Both the position numbers and the translations under genes were made by a program. Below, piece after piece: positions 41,923-50,547 of a stretch of 64,000 nt of DNA; the stretch's first letter is position 1; every line of letters begins with the position of its first letter. The DNA is from Haladaptatus sp. QDMS2 (GTDB lineage: Archaea > Halobacteriota > Halobacteria > Halobacteriales > Halococcaceae). The stretch lies in NCBI RefSeq assembly GCF_029338295.1, contig NZ_CP119791.1, positions 744,001-808,000 on the forward strand, given 5' to 3'. The notes under the pieces are model-generated. The model did no database searches, was not told the DNA's origin, and saw only the letters and a program-made list of their open reading frames with translations.

Positions 41923-42912
41923 TCAGACCACCTCCAGTGCGTCTGCGACGGCGTCTACGACGCGCCTCGAATCGGCTTGTGTGTCCATTCGCGTATCCGT
42001 CCTGACCACGGGACGGTCGAGTCGCGTGCCGTCTTCGGTGTCGAGGACGAATGCATCCGCGAACGGGTAGGCCGCTGCAACCCCCGCCGTGCTGGGGTCG
42101 TAGCCCGACGCCGCCATCAACTCTGCTGCCGGGCCAGAGAAGACAGTGTCCTCGACGAACGGCGAGACGGCGACCACGGTTGTCGCTTCGAGCGCCTCGC
42201 GAATCTCGTCGATGGCGAGCATGGGCCCGATGCTCGTGATTGGGTTCGACGGGCCGATGACCACCGGTTCGGAGAGCGCGTTGAGAACCTCTTTCGTGGC
42301 GCTCGCCTCCGCTTCCCCGCGGAATTCGACGCGCTCGACTTCCGGCGCGGCGCGGTGGCCGACCCAGAACTCCTGGAAGTGCAGCTCGCCGTCCTGCGTG
42401 TGAACGATGGTCGCCACGGGGTCGTCGCTCATCGGGAGCAACGAGATGTCGAGGCCGTACGCGTCCGCGAGCGTCTGGGTGACTTCGGTGAGCGAGTTAC
42501 CCTCGTCCAGCAGGCTCGTCCGGGTGATGTGAACCGCCCGGTCGCGGTCGCCAATCGTCATGAACTCGGCGACGCCGGAAAATCGTCGCCAGCGGGCCAA
42601 TCTTCGCCCGGCAGTCTGGGCGTCGTCCGGGAGGTAGCGCGGGCCGGTTTCGAGGCCCGCGTCCGCCGCGAGTTCGAACAGTGCGTGATTCGTCTCGTCC
42701 GTGTCGTCTGCGATGCCCCACCACCGGTCGGTGTCGAGGACGCCGCCGCGTGAGAAGAGGACGGTGTCCACGTCGGGGCAGACGAGCAGGCCGCCGAGTT
42801 CCACGTCGTCCCCGGTGTTGCCGATGACGGTGGTATCGGCGGGCGAGAAGACGGCGTCGGCACCCCAGAGTAGCTTGGGGGTGCCAGTGCCGCCTGCGAG
42901 AAACGTGACCAT
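41923..42912 (-). CDS. cofD: 2-phospho-L-lactate transferase (coenzyme F420 synthesis)
   Basis: 329 residues from the ATG at 42912, supported by a GTTTAAC box 25-31 nt upstream. The Rossmann motif [14 protein letters not shown] opens the protein; [22 protein letters not shown] and [13 protein letters not shown] are typical CofD segments. It transfers phospholactate or phosphoenolpyruvate to FO to make F420-0. It is the first gene of a minus-strand operon with three enzymes of unknown role. Confidence 0.95.
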   Translation of the reverse strand: MVTFLAGGTGTPKLLWGADAVFSPADTTVIGNTGDDVELGGLLVCPDVDTVLFSRGGVLDTDRWWGIADDTDETNHALFELAADAGLETGPRYLPDDAQTAGRRLARWRRFSGVAEFMTIGDRDRAVHITRTSLLDEGNSLTEVTQTLADAYGLDISLLPMSDDPVATIVHTQDGELHFQEFWVGHRAAPEVERVEFRGEAEASATKEVLNALSEPVVIGPSNPITSIGPMLAIDEIREALEATTVVAVSPFVEDTVFSGPAAELMAASGYDPSTAGVAAAYPFADAFVLDTEDGTRLDRPVVRTDTRMDTQADSRRVVDAVADALEVV

Positions 42913-42936
42913 GCGAGAGTGGTGACTGGCCGGCAG

Positions 42937-42943
42937 GTTAAAC
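42937..42943 (-). promoter_or_regulatory. TATA-like box for the cofD operon
   Basis: GTTTAAC on the minus strand lies 25-31 nt before the ATG at 42912, giving a leaderless start. Confidence 0.6.
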
Positions 42944-43020
42944 GCTCCCCCTCGAACGTGGAGCATCTGAACACCGTCTGTACCCGCGCCGAAAATTAGT
43001 AACAAGAACGTCGAGGCGGC

Positions 43021-43257
43021 TTACGCGCCGTTCAGCAGTTCGGCTTTACCTTCGAAGGCGTCGTCGTCGAATTCGAGAACGCGGACGCGCACTTTCTCGT
43101 CGACGTGGGCTTCCGTGGCCCCGTCGACGAAGAGGCGGGTGTCGCCCACGCGAGCGACAGCCCCGTCAGTGTCATACCCAGTGATGAACACCGAGAATTC
43201 CTGGCCCGGCTCGAACGACGGCGTGGAGGTCCGAAACAGGTTCGAGAGGAAGCTCAT
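43021..43257 (-). CDS. Small TRAM/OB-like protein (DUF7513-like)
   Basis: 78 residues. The core PGQEFSVFITGYDTDGAVARVGDTRLFVDGA and KVRVRVLEFDDDAFEGKAEL reads as a five-strand TRAM or OB barrel that could bind RNA. I recall the haloarchaeal label DUF7513. It is coupled to the NhaC gene: its start overlaps the antiporter's stop by 4 nt. Confidence 0.72.
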   Translation of the reverse strand: MSFLSNLFRTSTPSFEPGQEFSVFITGYDTDGAVARVGDTRLFVDGATEAHVDEKVRVRVLEFDDDAFEGKAELLNGA

Positions 43258-44864
43258 ACGCGGGCCACCTCCTTCGATTCGCGGTCAGGAATGTACTCCC
43301 GCCCGTACCCGGTGAGGGCGGCGAGCAGGAACACGCCGACGAGGAACCAGCCGTGGAAGACGAACGGAACCACGTCGATGGCGTTCACGACCATGTCCGT
43401 GGTGAACCACGAGAACTGTCCCTCGTTTGCGGCGAGTTGCTCCATCTGAGTCACGCCGACGAGGACGCCACCAGCCCACGGGAAGATGTACCCGAGTGCG
43501 GAGGTGTTCGCGTCCAGGATGTTTGCCCGGCGGTAGCCGTTGATGTTGAACTTCTCACCCATACGAGAGATGTACGGCGCGATGGCGATTTCGGCGGCCG
43601 TGTTGATGGTAATCATCGCGTTCACGGACGCGGTGCCGAGTACCATCGTCGTCTCCGCACGGCGCACATTCGTCGCCACGGCGCTCAGCAGGAAGTTCTG
43701 GAGGGCTTCGAAGCCACCACCGCGAATCATGATCTGCGCACCGGCGACGATGAGCAGGGTCAAGACGATGAGCGGGAAGAACCCGGAGGCTCCGGTGACG
43801 AGTGCGCCACCGACGCCGGCGCTTACGTCTGCGCCTTCCGCGAACGTCTCGACGAACGGGAGGAATGCGAGCTGCGTGGCGAATGGCGCGCCCTCAGGGG
43901 CCGTGAACACCAGCATGTCGGTGACGGAGGCGAGACCGAGGCTGAGGTTCGCGATGAGGGCAGTAATGATCCCCCAAGAGATGGCCTCGACGATGTGGCG
44001 ACCCCTGATGGCCGTCACGATGACGATCCCCATCGAGAGGAGGTGTACGAGACCGAGCGGGTTGCTCTGTTCTGCGAGCAACTGCTGGGCGTTCTGCCCG
44101 ATGTCGATTCCCGGCATCGACATGCCAAGGACGATGTAGGCGGTGAAGGCCATGACGGCGGCGACGATTGCATACTTAAAGCGCGACTGCACGACGCCAC
44201 CGATGTCGGAGTCCTGCGTGACAGCACTCACGATGGTCGTGTCGCTCACTGGGGCGAGATTGTCGCCGAACACTGCGCCCGAGAGAATGGCACCGAACAG
44301 GAGGACTGGATTCGCTCCGAGCAGGAGACCCGCCGGGAAGAACAACCCGGTGAACGCGATGGTGGTCCCGTAGCCAGTCCCGATACCCGTCGCGAGGAGT
44401 GCGGCGAGGATGAACGTCACTGCCGGGAAAATCTGTGGCAGAAGCGTCTCGCTTACGGGAAGCACCTGTGCCGCCCAGACGAGGCCGTCGACGAAGCCGC
44501 CGTCCTGGAGCGCCTGGGCGAACATGCCGGCCCAGAGCCAGGCGACGATGGCCGTCGCCGCGACCCGACGGGTCATGCCCTCGAAGATGGTGTTCGCGTA
44601 ATCTTTCCAGTTGCCTTTGACGAACAGCATCCCGACGGTCAGGGAGACGAGCATTCCGATAGCAAGCCCTGTTGTGTCACCGATTCCCAGCAGCCCACTC
44701 TGGAAGATTGCCCAGGCGATGAACAATGCGATAGGGAGGGCGCTCATCCACTTCCCTCCGTAGAATTCTAATTTCGGCCCGGATTGACCCGACGCCCCCG
44801 CCAACTCCTGGCGGAGATTCTCGTCGAGTTCGTCGGACCCGGCTTGCTTGTCACTAGACATCAT
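43254..44864 (-). CDS. nhaC: Na+/H+ antiporter, NhaC family
   Basis: 536 residues with eleven or twelve transmembrane helices and a polar N-terminal tail of about 35. LATGIGTGYGTTIAFTGLFF and GAVFGDNLAPVSDTTIVSAVTQDSDI carry the family's conserved Asp/Ser/Thr in the ion path, and FAINTAAEIAIAPYISRM-like sequence (MITINTAAEIAIAPYISRMGEKF) is the second half signature. Expelling sodium is central to a salt-in halophile. Two tandem ATG codons begin it (44864 and 44861). Confidence 0.92.
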   Translation of the reverse strand: MMSSDKQAGSDELDENLRQELAGASGQSGPKLEFYGGKWMSALPIALFIAWAIFQSGLLGIGDTTGLAIGMLVSLTVGMLFVKGNWKDYANTIFEGMTRRVAATAIVAWLWAGMFAQALQDGGFVDGLVWAAQVLPVSETLLPQIFPAVTFILAALLATGIGTGYGTTIAFTGLFFPAGLLLGANPVLLFGAILSGAVFGDNLAPVSDTTIVSAVTQDSDIGGVVQSRFKYAIVAAVMAFTAYIVLGMSMPGIDIGQNAQQLLAEQSNPLGLVHLLSMGIVIVTAIRGRHIVEAISWGIITALIANLSLGLASVTDMLVFTAPEGAPFATQLAFLPFVETFAEGADVSAGVGGALVTGASGFFPLIVLTLLIVAGAQIMIRGGGFEALQNFLLSAVATNVRRAETTMVLGTASVNAMITINTAAEIAIAPYISRMGEKFNINGYRRANILDANTSALGYIFPWAGGVLVGVTQMEQLAANEGQFSWFTTDMVVNAIDVVPFVFHGWFLVGVFLLAALTGYGREYIPDRESKEVARV

Positions 44865-45017
44865 GGTCGCTTTGCCAATCCGCCGTTAACAATCTACCTA
44901 TTTTTTCCGAAACTTCTCAGCGAATTGAATGAGGCGTGTTCTCAACCCTCACGAATAATCATCATCTGCCCGATTGCCGGCCACGATGTTTTGTACCAAG
45001 GCGGCGAAGGGTGGCGT

Positions 45018-46241
45018 ATGAAGCACATCAAGGATAGCGTCCACGACCACATCGAGGTCGCGGGCGTCGCCCAGGCGTTGCTCGATACGCCAGCAGTCCA
45101 GCGACTGCGCCACATCAAGCAACTGGGCACCGCCGGGCTGGTCTATCCTTCTGCGAACCACTCTCGGTTCGAACACAGCCTCGGCGTCTATCACCTGGCG
45201 ACGCAGGCGCTTCGCCATCTTCGGGTCGAAGGGCGACAGGCAGAACGGGTCCGAGCCGCGGCACTGCTCCACGACGTTGGTCACACTCCCTTCTCTCACA
45301 ACATCGAGACCATCATCGAACACCACACGGGCAAGTACCACGACGACGTTCACGAACTCCTCGCGACGGGAGCGGTCGGTGACGTGCTTCGGGCGCACAG
45401 TCTCGACCCCGACAAAGTGGCTGACCTCGTCGCTGGCGAGGGAGAACTGGGGCAACTCGTTTCTGGCGAACTCGACGTCGACCGGATGGACTATCTCGTG
45501 CGCGACGCCCACCACACGGGCGTCCCCTACGGAACAATCGACCACGGCCGACTCGTCCGAGAACTCCGGTTCGTGGACGGTGAACTCGTCCTCGGCGAGG
45601 GGAACGTCCAGACCGCAGAGAGTCTGTTGCTCGCCCGTGCGTTGATGAATCCGACCGTGTACAACCACCACGTCGCCCGCATTAGCAAGACGATGCTCCG
45701 GCGGGCGACCGAACACCTCCTCGAAAACGACGTGGTCACGCCGGACACCCTGCGCCGGATGGACGACCACGACCTCATCGTCGCCCTTCGGGAGTTCGCC
45801 GGAACGAAGGAGTTCGCAAATAGGCTCACGTACCGAAACCTGTACAAACGCGGCGTCTGGGCGGAGATGCGCGACGTTTCGGATGCCGTCATCGACGCCT
45901 CCCGGGAACAGATTCACGAGTGGGAGACGGACATCGCGGTGCAGGCGGAGGTGGACGTAGACGAGGTGCTCCTCGACGTCCCGAAACGGCCGAAGATGAA
46001 AGAATCCTCGACGCGCGTCATCGTCAACGGCGAAATCCGCCAGTTAGACCAGCAATCGACGCTCGTGAGTGCGCTCGAAACCGCCCAGCTCGACCAGTGG
46101 CGACTCGGTGTGTACGCCCCAGAGGGAGTCGCTGAACGGGTCGGCAATGCAGCCGTGCGCGAACTGGGCCTCGACATCGACGGTTCACTCGTCCAGGACG
46201 TGCGCCACGGCTTGCACGCTCGACTCGACGAGTTTGAATAA
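45018..46241 (+). CDS. HD-domain phosphohydrolase (dGTPase/SAMHD1-like)
   Basis: 407 residues from the ATG at 45018. Near the N-terminus SANHSRFEHSLGVYHLATQAL supplies the first metal-site His and LLHDVGHTPFSHNIE the HD pair; GELDVDRMDYLVRDAHHTGV follows. This is the archaeal branch of HD proteins related to SAMHD1 and dGTP triphosphohydrolases, so nucleotide hydrolysis is likely but unproven. The frame is open further upstream without family likeness. The gene is divergent from nhaC. Confidence 0.9.
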   Translation: MKHIKDSVHDHIEVAGVAQALLDTPAVQRLRHIKQLGTAGLVYPSANHSRFEHSLGVYHLATQALRHLRVEGRQAERVRAAALLHDVGHTPFSHNIETIIEHHTGKYHDDVHELLATGAVGDVLRAHSLDPDKVADLVAGEGELGQLVSGELDVDRMDYLVRDAHHTGVPYGTIDHGRLVRELRFVDGELVLGEGNVQTAESLLLARALMNPTVYNHHVARISKTMLRRATEHLLENDVVTPDTLRRMDDHDLIVALREFAGTKEFANRLTYRNLYKRGVWAEMRDVSDAVIDASREQIHEWETDIAVQAEVDVDEVLLDVPKRPKMKESSTRVIVNGEIRQLDQQSTLVSALETAQLDQWRLGVYAPEGVAERVGNAAVRELGLDIDGSLVQDVRHGLHARLDEFE

Positions 46242-46263
46242 GGTGGCCCGGAAAACTGCATCC

Positions 46264-47277
46264 ATGGAACTCACGGGTACGATACTTACCGGTCGGTCGT
46301 TCGACCCGATAGAAGGTCGCGTCGTCGTGGAGGATGGACGAATCACCGCGATAGAGGAGACATCGACGGATTCGACTGATATCATCCTCCCAGCGTTCGT
46401 CAACGCCCACACCCACATCGGCGATTCGATTGCCAAGGAGGCAGGCGGTGGCCTCTCGCTCGACGAACTGGTCGCGCCGCCCGACGGGCTGAAACACCGT
46501 CTCCTGCGAGCCGCAGACCGTGCCGACCTCGTGGCTGCGATGCGTCGGTCGATTCAGTTCATGGCGCAATCGGGAACCGCGTCGTTCATCGAATTCCGCG
46601 AAGGAGGCACGGACGGAGTCGAGGCGCTTCGCGACGCCGCAGACGGCCTGCTGGTCGAGCCAGTCATCCTCGGGCGCGAAGAAATCGAAGCGATGGAACT
46701 GGCAGACGGGTATGGCGCAAGTGGGGCGCGAGACGCCGAGTTCAGCCGCGAGCGAACCGCCACCAAGAACGCCGGCAAACTGTTCGGCATCCACGCGGGC
46801 GAACGCGACGAACTCGACATCAACGCGGCACTCGACCTGGAGCCAGACTTTCTGGTTCACATGGTTCACCCGAAATCGATTCACTACGAGCGCGTTGAGG
46901 ACAATGAAATTCCCATCGTCGTCTGCCCGCGGTCGAATCTCGTGACGAAGGTGGGGCTGCCGCCTATCGCCGAATGGGTCGAGCGAACGACGGTCGCCCT
47001 CGGGACGGATAACGTGATGCTCAACAGTCCCTCGATGTTCCGCGAAATGGAGTTTACGGCGAAACTCACGGATGTTCCAGCCGCTGAAATTCTCCGCATG
47101 GCGACGGTGAACGGGGCCGAAATCACCGGCCTCGACTACGGCGTCGTCGAGGAGGGCAAACGGGCGAAACTCCAGGTTCTCGACGGCGACTCGCACAATC
47201 TCACGGGAGCCAAGGAACTCGTACGCGCCGTTGTCAGACGGGCCGGTGCGAGCGACGTCAAAGACGTCGTCCTCTAG
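46264..47277 (+). CDS. Amidohydrolase-family protein
   Basis: 337 residues from the ATG at 46264. Metal motif FVNAHTHIGDS (HxH), a later His in LFGIHAGE, MVHPKSIHYER and the catalytic Asp in ALGTDNVMLNSPSMF mark a cytosine-deaminase-like or chlorohydrolase-like member. The C-terminal LDYGVVEEGKRAKLQVLDGDS is the small beta domain. Substrate is unknown. It follows the HD gene by 22 bp and both may act in nucleotide or base turnover. Confidence 0.87.
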   Translation: MELTGTILTGRSFDPIEGRVVVEDGRITAIEETSTDSTDIILPAFVNAHTHIGDSIAKEAGGGLSLDELVAPPDGLKHRLLRAADRADLVAAMRRSIQFMAQSGTASFIEFREGGTDGVEALRDAADGLLVEPVILGREEIEAMELADGYGASGARDAEFSRERTATKNAGKLFGIHAGERDELDINAALDLEPDFLVHMVHPKSIHYERVEDNEIPIVVCPRSNLVTKVGLPPIAEWVERTTVALGTDNVMLNSPSMFREMEFTAKLTDVPAAEILRMATVNGAEITGLDYGVVEEGKRAKLQVLDGDSHNLTGAKELVRAVVRRAGASDVKDVVL

Positions 47278-47580
47278 TTACAAGAACACGCCAACGAGCA
47301 CGCCGACCGGCCCCGCAACGAAGAGTAGGATGTCGAGCAGTTCGAGCGGATTTTCGAACGCACACGAGGCGATTCCCACGAGCAAGTCGAGAAGCGTGAG
47401 CGGGAGCAAGAACAGCGCGATGATGCTGTCGAGGCTGATGGTCCCGCCACTGAGGAGTGCAGCCATCGTCTCGAAGAGCATGCCCACCGCGTCCAGTTGC
47501 TCCGGAAGCGAACGACAGGCAGGTTCGCCGGCGGGTTGCTCAGTCTGCTTCACCACTTCGCCGAGAATGTCCACACCCAT
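47278..47580 (-). CDS. Small membrane protein of unknown function
   Basis: 100 residues. The first 35 are polar (EVVKQTEQPAGEPACRSLPE), the remainder holds two long hydrophobic helices (about 48-72 and 80-100). There is no recognised motif. It abuts the convergent amidohydrolase gene and shares a 173-bp intergenic region with the universal stress protein gene. Confidence 0.6.
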   Translation of the reverse strand: MGVDILGEVVKQTEQPAGEPACRSLPEQLDAVGMLFETMAALLSGGTISLDSIIALFLLPLTLLDLLVGIASCAFENPLELLDILLFVAGPVGVLVGVFL

Positions 47581-47643
47581 TTCTCACACCCAGAGATACA
47601 TAGTTTCGGTTACACGATAAACGAAACGTAACTATCAGAATAA

Positions 47644-47661
47644 AATTACTATCCAGTAATT
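47644..47661. promoter_or_regulatory. Inverted repeat AATTACT-ATCC-AGTAATT in a divergent promoter region
   Basis: Perfect 7-bp arms with a 4-nt spacer lie in the AT-rich space between a membrane-protein gene (minus) and the stress-protein gene (plus). It is a plausible operator for either. Confidence 0.45.
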
Positions 47662-47735
47662 CGTCGTTTCAACGAAGCAAAACGAGTGGTCGGTGGCGAT
47701 TTTCGCTACAACAGTTAAGAGGCGTCGGCCTAAAT

Positions 47736-47752
47736 GTGTTATCGACTAACAC
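47736..47752 (+). promoter_or_regulatory. Inverted repeat GTGTTA-TCGAC-TAACAC before the stress-protein start
   Basis: Perfect 6-bp arms, 5-nt spacer, ending 1 base before the ATG at 47754. A GTTAAG box at about 47714-47719 could be the TATA element, so the repeat spans the transcription start. Confidence 0.5.
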
Positions 47753-47753
47753 G

Positions 47754-48194
47754 ATGTACGAGCGCATCCTCGTTCCAACTGACGGCTCTGAGGGGATGGA
47801 CGGCGTCATAGAACAGGCCGTAGAGTTGGCCACGGTTCACGACGCGACGATACACGCCGTCTACGTCATCAACACCGCAAGCTTCGCAAATCTCCCGATG
47901 GAGACGTCGTGGGACGGCGTGAGCGAGATGCTCTCGAACGAAGGCAACGCCGCGCTCGACGAAGTGGAAACGCTCGTCGACGGTCGGGTTCCGCTCGAAC
48001 GGTCGTTGCTGGAAGGAGCACCAAGCCGGGAAATCGTCCGCTACGCGGAAAACGAAAACTGCGACCTGATTTTCATGGGCACCCACGGACGGGGCGGCAT
48101 CGACCGATTGCTCCTCGGGAGCGTCGCAGAAAAAGTCGTCCGCACCTCGGACGTTCCGGTGTTGACGGTACGCGTCTCCCATGACCGGGACTAA
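47754..48194 (+). CDS. Universal stress protein (UspA family, ATP-binding type)
   Basis: 146 residues from the ATG at 47754. ILVPTDGSEGMDGVIEQAVELA opens the fold, and GTHGRGGIDRLLLGSVAEKVV carries the full G-2x-G-9x-G(S) ATP-binding motif, followed by the PVLTVRV end strand. It is a cytosolic dimer in the family. The repeat at 47736-47752 and the one at 47644 suggest control by a repressor. Confidence 0.93.
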   Translation: MYERILVPTDGSEGMDGVIEQAVELATVHDATIHAVYVINTASFANLPMETSWDGVSEMLSNEGNAALDEVETLVDGRVPLERSLLEGAPSREIVRYAENENCDLIFMGTHGRGGIDRLLLGSVAEKVVRTSDVPVLTVRVSHDRD

Positions 48195-48200
48195 CCTGAA

Positions 48201-49133
48201 CTACACCGGCCGGAGGTGGTCACAATCGCCCGACGAAACCCTGACCAGGCCCTCGTCCGTTTCAATACAGAGGGTTCCGGGGAACTCGACGTCGACAGCT
48301 TTGCCAACGACGTCGCCGTTTGGCGTTTCGACTCGCACTCGCTGGCCGAGCGTGTGAGCGTATTCGCGCCACGCCGAAAGAATGTCGTCGCTTTCGCTGA
48401 CTAAATCATGGAACTCTTCGAGGACGCGCTGGACGAATACGCGTCGATTCACCTCACCGCGCTCGACGAGCAGGCTCGTCCCCGTCTCCGGAATCTGGTC
48501 CCGTGTGAGGTTCGCGTTGACACCGATTCCGACCACGACCCAGGAGACGCGGTCTGCTTCCCCTGACATCTCGGTGAGGATGCCACACAGTTTCTTCTCT
48601 CCGTCATCAGTGGTCACGAGCACGTCGTTTGGCCACTTGATGACGGCTTCGACGCCCGCCTCTCTGGCTGCCCGGGTGACGGCAACTGCCGCGCCAAGCG
48701 TCAACAGCGGTGCGTGAGCGGCCGGAAGGTCGGGTCGAATGACGACGCTCATCCAAATGCCACCAGCCGGCGCGACCCACTCACGATTCAACCGCCCGCG
48801 TCCGCCGACCTGTTCGTCCGACAGCACGACGACGTTCTCGGCACCGTCCTTCGCGAGGTCTCGCGCCCGGCGGTTGGTACTGTCTATTGAATCATGGTAC
48901 TCAATCGTGTACGGGGCTTCGAGGCCGTATTCGACGGCGGGACCACCGTACTCCGGAACGTCCGCGATGATGTACCCCTCGTCGCCCGATTCGATCGTGA
49001 ATCCGGCGTCTCTGAGCCCCTCTACGTGTTTCCAGACCGCGGCCCGGGAGATGTCGAGTGAAGCGGCGAGTTCAGGACCGGACACCGGGCCTGCGGCGAG
49101 TGCCGCTAAGACTCGCGCTCTCGTTTCGTTCAT
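48201..49133 (-). CDS. birA: Biotin-protein ligase with DNA-binding domain
   Basis: 310 residues from the ATG at 49133. The N-terminal helix-turn-helix (about 1-65; GPELAASLDISRAAVWKHVEGLRDAG) is the repressor domain. The ligase core has VVLSDEQVGGRGRLNREW (biotinyl-AMP loop), VIKWPNDVLV and a C-terminal SH3-like domain with GTLCIETDEGLVRV. It attaches biotin to carboxylase subunits and probably also represses biotin genes. No biotin biosynthesis gene is nearby. Confidence 0.95.
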   Translation of the reverse strand: MNETRARVLAALAAGPVSGPELAASLDISRAAVWKHVEGLRDAGFTIESGDEGYIIADVPEYGGPAVEYGLEAPYTIEYHDSIDSTNRRARDLAKDGAENVVVLSDEQVGGRGRLNREWVAPAGGIWMSVVIRPDLPAAHAPLLTLGAAVAVTRAAREAGVEAVIKWPNDVLVTTDDGEKKLCGILTEMSGEADRVSWVVVGIGVNANLTRDQIPETGTSLLVERGEVNRRVFVQRVLEEFHDLVSESDDILSAWREYAHTLGQRVRVETPNGDVVGKAVDVEFPGTLCIETDEGLVRVSSGDCDHLRPV

Positions 49134-49167
49134 ACCTCGAGCAACGTACCGGGAGGTAAAAAGGCGT

Positions 49168-49500
49168 TTAGAAGGGGGCCTGTGGGCGGTTCTCGTCGTC
49201 GTCACGCCCCGAGAACGACGGCATCGAGGGTGCGGCGTCCATCCCGGTGTAGGCATGGACGGTGGTGATTTCGGGAATCTCCATGACCAGTCGGTGCTTG
49301 AGTGCCTGTACCGTCATCGGCGAGATACCACACCCGCTGCACGCCCCGCCGAGTGAGATAGACACTTCGCCCGTTTCGAGGTCGAGGTCCTGAATGGCCG
49401 CACTCCCGCCGTGCATCTGAATTTGTGGGAAGTTGCGCATCATGAACAGGCGGATCCGTTCCATAACGTCCGCTTCTGTCGTTTGCGTCTCTGTGCTCAT
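49168..49500 (-). CDS. NifU-like iron-sulfur scaffold protein
   Basis: 110 residues from the ATG at 49500. The NifU C-terminal domain is complete: FMMRNFPQIQMHGGSAAIQDLD and the cluster-binding GACSGCGISPMTVQALKHRL with CxxC. It can hold a transient [4Fe-4S] cluster for delivery. It lies 35 bp from birA on the same strand; biotin synthase-like clients need Fe-S clusters, so a link is possible but not shown. Confidence 0.92.
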   Translation of the reverse strand: MSTETQTTEADVMERIRLFMMRNFPQIQMHGGSAAIQDLDLETGEVSISLGGACSGCGISPMTVQALKHRLVMEIPEITTVHAYTGMDAAPSMPSFSGRDDDENRPQAPF

Positions 49501-49567
49501 GACTGAACGAAGGAAGTCCACAGATATAGCGCTTCGCACCGGTGAGGCGGCTGTTCTACCCGATTAG

Positions 49568-49753
49568 TCACGTCCCGCGAGCCAGCCAAAAACCCGTGAG
49601 CGCGATGGAGAGGGCGACGCCCACACCGACGCCCAGTCCACTCGGGAGACTCGCCGCGAAATCTTTCGTCAACATCCCGATACCTGTGGCCAGCAGGAAC
49701 GCGACGACCCCCGCGACGAACGCCCGGCGAAGAACTCCACGGTAGATAGACAT
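49568..49753 (-). CDS. Small two-helix membrane protein
   Basis: 61 residues from the ATG at 49753. Two helices (about 8-27 and 36-56) are separated by TKDFAASLPSGLG. No family recognised. It lies upstream of the NifU-like gene on the same strand and next to the AT-rich islet. Confidence 0.62.
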   Translation of the reverse strand: MSIYRGVLRRAFVAGVVAFLLATGIGMLTKDFAASLPSGLGVGVGVALSIALTGFWLARGT

Positions 49754-49889
49754 ACTGCTACCTGGACGCCGGGAGGTAAAAATGAGCGGGAAGGGACCGG
49801 TCGGCAAACATTGAATGAAGATAAGTTTCTGACCCCTTCAACCCTTTCCAGTAGAAAAATCAATAAATAAGGCAAATGGACATTTTTGT

Positions 49890-50105
49890 ATGGGGAGACT
49901 GGTCGATAACTTGAAAATATACGGTGTGTTGCTAATTGCCACCTTTTTGATTTTGAGTGTTGCAGGTATCTGGGATGATTTTGGATTTGGAGGGCCGTTT
50001 GGTGCGTTGAAATCGTTTATGAACCTGATATGGAACCCAATAATACATGGATTCCTGATTATCTCACTTGTTGCATTGATAGTCATTGACCATATTGAAG
50101 GATGA
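49890..50105 (+). CDS. Small membrane protein in AT-rich islet, first of a pair
   Basis: 71 residues. Two hydrophobic helices (about 9-28 and 46-67) surround a loop with DDFGFGGPFGALKS. No family recognised. Its codon use differs from the rest of the window. The next gene starts 9 bp downstream with GATGAGAAG just before it as a possible ribosome site, so the two are likely cotranscribed. Confidence 0.6.
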   Translation: MGRLVDNLKIYGVLLIATFLILSVAGIWDDFGFGGPFGALKSFMNLIWNPIIHGFLIISLVALIVIDHIEG

Positions 50106-50114
50106 TGAGAAGAA

Positions 50115-50321
50115 ATGGAAATACAACAATTTTTGGCTGCGGCTATTACTATATTGGTGTCAATATTTGTATTTGATTGGATTGTTTCCAATCCTACGAT
50201 AGCAAAAAGCCAAGCTGATGTCGCAATTTTGCCTCCAGAAACACTTGGTTTACTAATATTTATTGGAACTCCGACAACTGCGCTGTTGATATTTGCGGTC
50301 CGAGTGCTATTTTCTAATTAA
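50115..50321 (+). CDS. Small membrane protein in AT-rich islet, second of a pair
   Basis: 68 residues with hydrophobic helices at about 4-24 and 44-66. The linker contains NPTIAKSQADVAILPPETLG. No family recognised. Same unusual AT-rich codon use as the preceding gene. Paired tiny membrane proteins of foreign composition can be phage, plasmid or toxin-like genes; nothing here proves any of these. Confidence 0.6.
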   Translation: MEIQQFLAAAITILVSIFVFDWIVSNPTIAKSQADVAILPPETLGLLIFIGTPTTALLIFAVRVLFSN

Positions 50322-50335
50322 CTTTGACAAGATTA

Positions 50336-50545
50336 TCAGCGCTCGAGCGTCCCGCGTTCGACCACTTTCAGGATGAACTTCATGTTGAGGTAGATGTCCT
50401 GTGGGGTGGTCTCTTCGTCTGGATCGTAGAGGTCGCTCACGCGGTACAGGAGCGCGGAAATCTTGTCGGCCTCGTCTGACCCGTCGCGGATTTCGTCTGC
50501 GATTTCCCGGATGGTTGCCATCCGTTCGGTGTCTTTCTCGACCAT
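50336..50545 (-). CDS. Small acidic protein of unknown function
   Basis: 69 residues, helical and charged (REIADEIRDGSDEADKISAL). An internal ATG at 50521 would shorten it to 61. The start is 2 bp after the Mrp ATPase stop, so it is the second gene of that operon. Normal GC-rich codon use distinguishes it from the adjacent islet. No motif is known. Confidence 0.7.
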   Translation of the reverse strand: MVEKDTERMATIREIADEIRDGSDEADKISALLYRVSDLYDPDEETTPQDIYLNMKFILKVVERGTLER

Positions 50546-50547
50546 GG

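Larger units (their letters stand above)
49808..50335. other. AT-rich islet with foreign-looking composition
   Basis: About 530 bases are clearly AT-richer than all surrounding DNA, and codons use A/T in the third position (ATA, TTT, ATT) where neighbours use G/C. Two small membrane-protein genes fill it. No transposase, integrase, tRNA or obvious flanking repeats are present. The sharp change at both ends points to acquired DNA. Confidence 0.7.

Noticed and set aside
43353-44771. 472-codon open frame opposite nhaC
   Set aside because: Shadow of the antiporter gene; charged low-complexity product without helices or motifs.
49808-50335. Insertion sequence
   Set aside because: No transposase and no terminal inverted repeats or target duplications could be found by eye.
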